Origin: CAYLNM01 sp964385045
GTDB lineage: Bacteria > Planctomycetota > Phycisphaerae > Phycisphaerales > SM1A02
NCBI GenBank assembly: GCA_964385045.1
Contig: CAYLNM010000093.1
Location: 1 to 17,483 of the forward strand
DNA: 17,483 nucleotides
Reading direction: 5' to 3'
The notes beneath the pieces are model-generated. The model ran no database searches. It was given only the letters and a program-made list of their open reading frames with translations, and was not told the origin of the DNA. The number at the start of each line of letters is the position of its first letter. Position 1 is the stretch's first letter. This document shows positions 13,293 to 17,483 of the stretch, in pieces. The position numbers and the translations under genes were made by a program.

Positions 13293-16075
13293 TCAGGGCT
13301 GCGCGCCCACGAGGTTCAGGGCGTCGATGCACGCCGCCGCCTTCACCGGATCCCAGTTCGCCCGCTGGAGGCAGTCCAGCACGCTCTGCGGCGGTGCGAT
13401 CATCGACCGGCGGATCACCGCGCACGGCGGAGCTCCCTGCACGAAGCACGCGTCGAAGGTGTTCAGGATCCCGAGGATGTCCTGGAAGTCGGTGTCGCCG
13501 TCGCCGTCCACGTCGCCGGGACACGGCGAGGGCGGGAAGCTCGCGAGGTCGCAGAAGTCGGCGTAGGGATCCCCGTTCGTGCACGGGTCCGCGGGATCGA
13601 GGTCGTTGAGCACGATCAGCAGGTCGTCGAAGTCGACGAAGCCGTCGCGGTCGAGATCGCCCGGGCAGCACGCCGCCTCGCAGAGATCGAGGATCCCGTT
13701 GCCATCGAGATCGACCGACGACGTCACGAGACCGAGGTCCGCCGGATCGCCGATCGCCCACGTCGGGTCGCCGAGCAGGATCTCGAGGGTGTCGTCGATG
13801 CCGTTGCCGTTGCAGTCGTCGAAGGCGGCCGGATCGGCCTGGATCTCGCAGGTGTCCAGCACTCCGTCGCCGAAGATGGCGCCGCCGCTGCCGTCCGGTA
13901 CGTACGGGGCGAAGTCATGGACCAGGGTGCGGGTGCGGATCGCGACCTCGAGCGCGGTGCGAAGGGCGTCGACGGAGGACGGCGTGAGATCCGACTGGAA
14001 CCAGACGCCGGAGGTGAGCGACGCGATCTCCGCCATCTGGTCCGCGACGGGGGCGAACGGCTGGCCGCCGAGACCCGGCGTCTGGATGGGCAGGACGAAG
14101 ACGTCGCGGCAGTCGGCGAAGAGCCCGGCGGCCTCCACGGAGAGATCGTCGAGCCCGTCGCAGTCCGCGGGAACGTCCCCGCCGTCCCACGCGCACTCGT
14201 CGGCGATCGGGATCACGATTCGCAGCGCGCCCTGCCACGGGTGGGAGTGGACCACGATGGCCGTCGCCGCGGCCCACGATTCGCACGTGTTCGAGGCGAG
14301 CACGCTCACGGCCGAGTAGTCCGTGCCGTTGTCCGGGAGGGGCACGGCGGTGCCGTAGAGCTCCTCCACGGTCTGGCCCGGGGCGATGCATGGGGCGTTG
14401 GTGCAGCCGGCGGTGACTCCGAGGATCGTGCTTCGGGTCAGGATGCCGTTGGCGGCGAGATCGGCCTCGACGCCGACGATCAGATCCTCGCAGATGATCT
14501 GCCCCTTGGTATCGGTCGAGAGCGATCCGTCGAGGATCCAGACGATCTCGGCGGTGATGAGCTCGCACGAGTCGAGGAGTTCGTTCTCGTTGCAGTCGGT
14601 GAACTCGGTCAGCTCGCAGCGATCGGGAAGCCCGCTCTGATCGCAGTCGTCCTCCAGACCGATGGCGATGTCGCAGCGATCCGGGAACCCATTGTCGTTG
14701 CAGTCGGTGACCGGGCAGTCGGGGTCGGAGATCAGCTCGGCGACGTCGCGCACGTAGGCCTCGGAGAGACTCAAGCCGGACGAGGCGAATCGAACGAGGT
14801 CGCCCGACGTTCGGTCCGCGGCGATCGAGGTTCCGAGATCGGCGGGGCCGGAGAACCGACGGACTTCGAGGAATCCGTCATGGCCGGAATCGACGAAGGC
14901 CCAGAGTGCGGCCGCGACGCTCGGATCGACTCCGGTTCCGTTCGCGGGGACGCCGACCACGAGGCCGGTCGAAGCGAGCGCGACCGACGAGCCGAAGGCG
15001 AGTCCTTCCGAGAGGGGTTCGTCCGGGGGCTGGAGCCGCTGGATCTGGGTCCAGACGCCGTCGATCTGCGCCGCGACCCGAACCGAGCCGCCGAAGACCG
15101 TCCCCTCGCTGCCGCCCTCGGAGACGATCACGTCGCCAGGAGCACCGACGGCGACTCGTCCATCTCGGACCGCGACCGATATGCCGAGTTGCCGGCCGAC
15201 CGTCACGTCTTCCCAGAGGATCTGGTCCGAGTCGATGGTCCATGCGATCTCGGGCGTCGACTCCCGCTCCGCCACGTAGGCCCGGCCACTGTTGTCCCCG
15301 ATGGCGTCGTTCCCGTCCTGGAACGGGGCGCCGATCACCGCCAGATTCGCCTCGATCGCCACCGCGACGCCGAAGTCGTCGCCGTCGGCGGGGATGACGG
15401 GAAAGTCGGCGCTCTGGGTGTCGAGCGTCGCCCTCGGCGTCCACTGCGTCGGATCGCCGCCGGACTCGAGGATGAAGGCGCGTCCGGAGGCCACGGATCC
15501 GCCGAACGAGGTGACGAGGGCCCCCGGGGCTCCCACGATCAGCCGGTACTCGCCGGTCGCGGGATCGTGCCACAGGTCGACGGCGTCGCCGAAACGGGCG
15601 TCGTCCTCGGGGCCGCCGGGCTGGGTGAGATCCGTCTCGTGGACCCACGTGGAGCCGTTCCACGAGAAGATGGAGACGCGGCCGGCGTCGAACAGGCCCC
15701 CGGCATCACGTCGTCGGGATCCCACCGCAAGCAACTGGCCAGCAAGGGCGACTGAGTCGCCGAACTCCTCGCCCGTCTGGGGCATCGGAGCGAACGTCGT
15801 GATCGTGGCTTGCCAGATGCCCCCGATCAGCTCGGCGGTCTCGACGTACCCGCTGCCGCCCGGCGAGGGTGCGCCGAAGACCGCCCTCGCTCCCAGGACG
15901 TCCACCGACTCGCCGAGACGATCGCCCGACGGGGCGGACAGCAGCGGCGTCCCGATCGGCAGGTCGAGGCAGTCGGTGCAGTCCGTCCCGGCAGCGGCCG
16001 CTCCGCTCGCGACCGCGGCGAGGCCTGCGGTCAGAAGGCTCCGTAAACCGGTGTGTGTGTGTGTGTCTTACGCAT
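13293..16075 (-). CDS. Secreted FG-GAP/VWA/dockerin-like surface protein, start out of frame at (AC)8
   Basis: Large predicted extracellular protein. The body is open from 16067 to 13293 but has no ATG, GTG or TTG before 15905, although residues upstream form an ideal signal peptide (GLRSLLTAGLAAVASGAAAA). The ATG at 16075 has an AGGGGA SD (16084-16089, complement), but (AC)8 puts it out of frame; with (AC)7 it would read MRKTHTHTGLRSLL and give 926 aa. In that numbering: FG-GAP-like propeller repeats (FGDSVAL, FGVAVAIEANLAVIGAPF, FGSSVALASTGLVVGVP) at about 45-430, DCNxNGxxDxC calcium-type repeats near 450-505, a VWA-like domain with MIDAS DGSLS (D515, S517, S519), more DCNGNGIDD repeats near 740-790, and two dockerin-type loop regions (CPGDLDRDGFVDFDDLL, CPGDVDGDGDTDFQDIL) near 800-875. 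It is probably cell-surface or adhesive. It may be phase-OFF, or the sequence may carry a one-unit error. Confidence 0.8.
16051..16066. repeat. (GT)8/(AC)8 dinucleotide microsatellite in the start of a surface-protein gene
   Basis: Eight perfect GT units on the plus strand, read as (AC)8 in the minus-strand gene. The tract starts right after the third codon (ATG CGT AAG). With eight units the ATG frame hits TGA after 14 codons (MRKTHTHTPVYGAF). With seven or ten units it joins the signal peptide and the surface protein; with nine it enters the third frame. Confidence 0.9.
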
Positions 16076-16083
16076 CGATGCGG

Positions 16084-16089
16084 TCCCCT
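16084..16089 (-). promoter_or_regulatory. Ribosome binding site for the ATG at 16075
   Basis: AGGGGA on the minus strand, eight bases before the ATG. It supports the ATG ahead of the AC tract as the real start of the surface-protein gene. Confidence 0.55.
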
Positions 16090-16098
16090 GAATCGTGT

Positions 16099-16120
16099 GC
16101 CGGCGATCATCGTCGCCGGC
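16099..16120 (-). terminator. Small hairpin spanning the stop of the inner PEP-CTERM-like gene
   Basis: GCCGGCGA (16099-16106) and TCGCCGGC (16113-16120) form an 8-bp stem with the stop codon in its 6-nt loop. Part of it is simply the Arg codons of the sorting tail, and the paralog keeps only a shorter version, so a terminator role is weakly supported. The surface-protein gene starts 31 bases beyond this stop. Confidence 0.25.
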
Positions 16121-16739
16121 GGGTCCGGAAGAAGACGGCGGCGAGGACCGCGAGTGCCCCCGGCGCCGGTACGATCTGATACGAGTAGCTGTCGAACTGC
16201 GAGCCGAGTGTGAAGCTCGCGCCGTCGCCGTAGCTGACGCCCCTGCCCGGAAAGTCCATCAGGTCGAAGTCGATGGGGATCCCGTCGTCGGGGAGCGTGG
16301 TGATCCCGCCGGTCAGCCTGAAGCTGGCGGCATCCCCCGGCTGGATCCCGAATGGGATCATCGGGATGCTCACCACGTCATTGCCGAGGGAGCCGTTGAG
16401 GTTCACCCTCATGTTGCCGATGGTCTGCGGGACGAACTCGACGCCGCCGAAGGCGAGGGCGGCCGACTCCACGACGTACAAGCCGTAGGCCGGGTCGACG
16501 CTCAGGTCCTCCTGGTCGATGTCGATGACGTAGCTGTAGACGACGGGGTCGCCGACCTGGACGTGGCCCCAGGGGTGGTCGGGCACAGGGAATTCGCCCG
16601 TGCGGAGGACCACCGAGCCCTCGAACGTGAACTCGACGTAGGTGGCGGCACTGGCGGGCAGGGCCGCGAGCGCTGCGGCGCCCGTGGCCAGTACGGCCGT
16701 GCGAACGGTGCACGCGGATCGACGACGTCGTCGGGACAT
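16107..16739 (-). CDS. Secreted PEP-CTERM-like sorting protein, inner copy
   Basis: Predicted exported protein of 210 aa; function unknown. A basic N-terminus (MSRRRRRSACTVR) and hydrophobic segment end at a signal-peptidase-like ASA site around residue 31-32. The mature part is beta-rich: TYVEFTFEGSVVLRTG, GDPVVYSYVIDIDQED, GSLGNDVVSIPM, LTGGITTLPDDGIPIDFDLMDFPGRG, and SYSYQIVPAPG. The C-terminus has the three-part sorting layout: VPAPG motif, hydrophobic ALAVLAAVFF, and basic RTRRRR. This resembles PEP-CTERM tails processed by exosortases in planctomycetes and other Gram-negatives; the exosortase is not in the window. The start is supported by AGGAG (16747-16751, complement). It has a tandem paralog upstream. 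Confidence 0.85.
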   Translation of the reverse strand: MSRRRRRSACTVRTAVLATGAAALAALPASAATYVEFTFEGSVVLRTGEFPVPDHPWGHVQVGDPVVYSYVIDIDQEDLSVDPAYGLYVVESAALAFGGVEFVPQTIGNMRVNLNGSLGNDVVSIPMIPFGIQPGDAASFRLTGGITTLPDDGIPIDFDLMDFPGRGVSYGDGASFTLGSQFDSYSYQIVPAPGALAVLAAVFFRTRRRR

Positions 16740-16887
16740 CGGGCGGCTCCTGGATTGGCTGCGGGGTCCCCGGCCCGCCGGAAGTGAGGTGGCCCGATCA
16801 ACCGTAGCCGAGCGGCAGGGCGACGCAAGAGCCGCGGCGAGGAATCGGCGGGCGTTCCGGGTGACTACTCGTTCACGCGTCGGGCGA

Positions 16888-17483
16888 TCATCGTCGCCGG
16901 CGGGTCCGGAAGAAGACGGCGGCGAGGACGGCGAGTGCCCCCGGCGCCGGAACGATCTGGTAGGAGTAGGTGTCGAAGCGGGATTTGAGCAGCAGGCTCA
17001 CACCGTCGCCGTAGTCCACACCCCGTCCGGGAAAGTCCATCAGGTCGAAGTCGATGGGAATCGCGTCGTTAGGCAGCGTGGTGATCCCGCCGGTCAGGCG
17101 GAACTGGGCGTTGTCCCGCGGCTGTATCCCGAACGGGCTCATCGGAATGCTCACCACGTCGTTGCCGAGGGAGCCGGAGAGGTTCACCGTCATCGGGCCG
17201 AGTGACTCGGGCACGAAGGCGATGCCGTCGAAGGACAGGACGGCGGACTCGACCTGGTACTGGGCGAAATCGTCCCCCTGGAACGGGTCCTCCTGGTCGA
17301 TGTCGATGACGTAGCTGTAGACGACGGGATCGCCGACCTCGACGTCGCCCCAGGGGTGGTCGGGATTCTCGCCCTCGCGGAAGACCACCGATCCCTCGAA
17401 GGTGAACTCGAGGTAGGTCGCGGCGAGAGCGGGCGGGGCGGCGATGACCGCGGCGCCCGTGGCCAGGGCGGCCGTGCGCAGGC
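16888..17483 (-). CDS. Secreted PEP-CTERM-like sorting protein, outer paralog, 5'-truncated
   Basis: Paralog of the neighbouring gene, with its first codons beyond the window edge. The visible frame is open to base 17483 and begins LRTAALATGAAVIAAPPALAATYLEFTFEGSVVF, which aligns with the signal peptide and first strand of the inner copy, so only about a dozen residues are missing. The GTG at 17388 is internal. Shared blocks include GDPVVYSYVIDIDQED, GSLGNDVVSIPMSPFGIQP, LTGGITTLP, IPIDFDLMDFPGRGV and the identical tail VPAPGALAVLAAVFF plus RTRRRR. The central part diverges (DPFQGDDFAQYQVESAVLSFDG versus DLSVDPAYGLYVVESAALAFGG), so the duplication is not recent except perhaps at the 3' end. 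Export and exosortase-type anchoring are inferred. Confidence 0.85.
   Translation of the reverse strand, partial: LRTAALATGAAVIAAPPALAATYLEFTFEGSVVFREGENPDHPWGDVEVGDPVVYSYVIDIDQEDPFQGDDFAQYQVESAVLSFDGIAFVPESLGPMTVNLSGSLGNDVVSIPMSPFGIQPRDNAQFRLTGGITTLPNDAIPIDFDLMDFPGRGVDYGDGVSLLLKSRFDTYSYQIVPAPGALAVLAAVFFRTRRRR

Noticed and set aside
13917..15755. A 612-codon plus-strand frame opposite the surface protein
   Set aside because: The opposite strand shows clear FG-GAP, VWA and calcium-loop motifs; the plus-strand translation has no recognisable domain.
15706..16110. Minus-strand frame starting near the PEP-CTERM stop and passing through HTHTH
   Set aside because: This is the third frame at the AC tract; its translation is Arg-rich and lacks domains. 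It would be entered from the ATG at 16075 only with nine AC units.

Overview
The window is very GC-rich bacterial chromosome that I read as a planctomycete of the Phycisphaerae type. This is inferred from three things: the multidomain surface protein ends in calcium-loop dockerin-like repeats, two neighbouring secreted proteins end in a 'VPAPG...RRRR' PEP-CTERM-like sorting tail, and several conserved genes sit beside planctomycete-style hypothetical membrane proteins. No rRNA, tRNA, CRISPR array, transposase or prophage gene was seen. Extreme GC content creates long shadow ORFs on both strands, so calls rest on protein motifs, Shine-Dalgarno (SD) placement and gene packing.

Layout. 1-2784 (+): alanyl-tRNA synthetase, missing about ten N-terminal residues. 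3034-3792 (+): HD-GYP-like phosphohydrolase. 3877-4443 (-): exported FKBP-type prolyl isomerase. 4616-5272 (-): small membrane protein whose cysteine knuckles flank a transmembrane hairpin. 5458-6195 (+): thymidylate kinase. 6241-7005 (-): LptB-type ABC ATPase. 7115-7627 (-): DUF4870 membrane protein. 7866-8861 (-): two-TM hypothetical protein. 9220-9504 (+): glycine-zipper lipoprotein. 9666-11838 (-): three unrecognised proteins, the last two translationally coupled. 12255-13192 (+): a YwlE-type low-molecular-weight phosphatase followed directly by ribose-5-phosphate isomerase B, the same order as ywlE-ywlF in Bacillus. 13293-16075 (-): large secreted FG-GAP / VWA / dockerin-like protein. 16107-17483 (-): two tandem paralogous PEP-CTERM-like secreted proteins, the outer one cut by the window edge.

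The most notable observation is at the start of the large surface protein. An ATG with an SD is followed after three codons by an (AC)8 dinucleotide tract (16051-16066). In the sequence as given, this ATG frame stops after 14 codons. Removing one AC unit, or adding two, would fuse it exactly to an otherwise start-less but excellent signal peptide and the whole 926-residue protein. This is what a slipped-strand phase-variation switch looks like, shown here in the OFF state; a one-unit sequence error is the main alternative. Other points include tandem repeats in intergenic regions, a degenerate GYP motif, and several hairpins between genes that look like intrinsic terminators without U-tracts.
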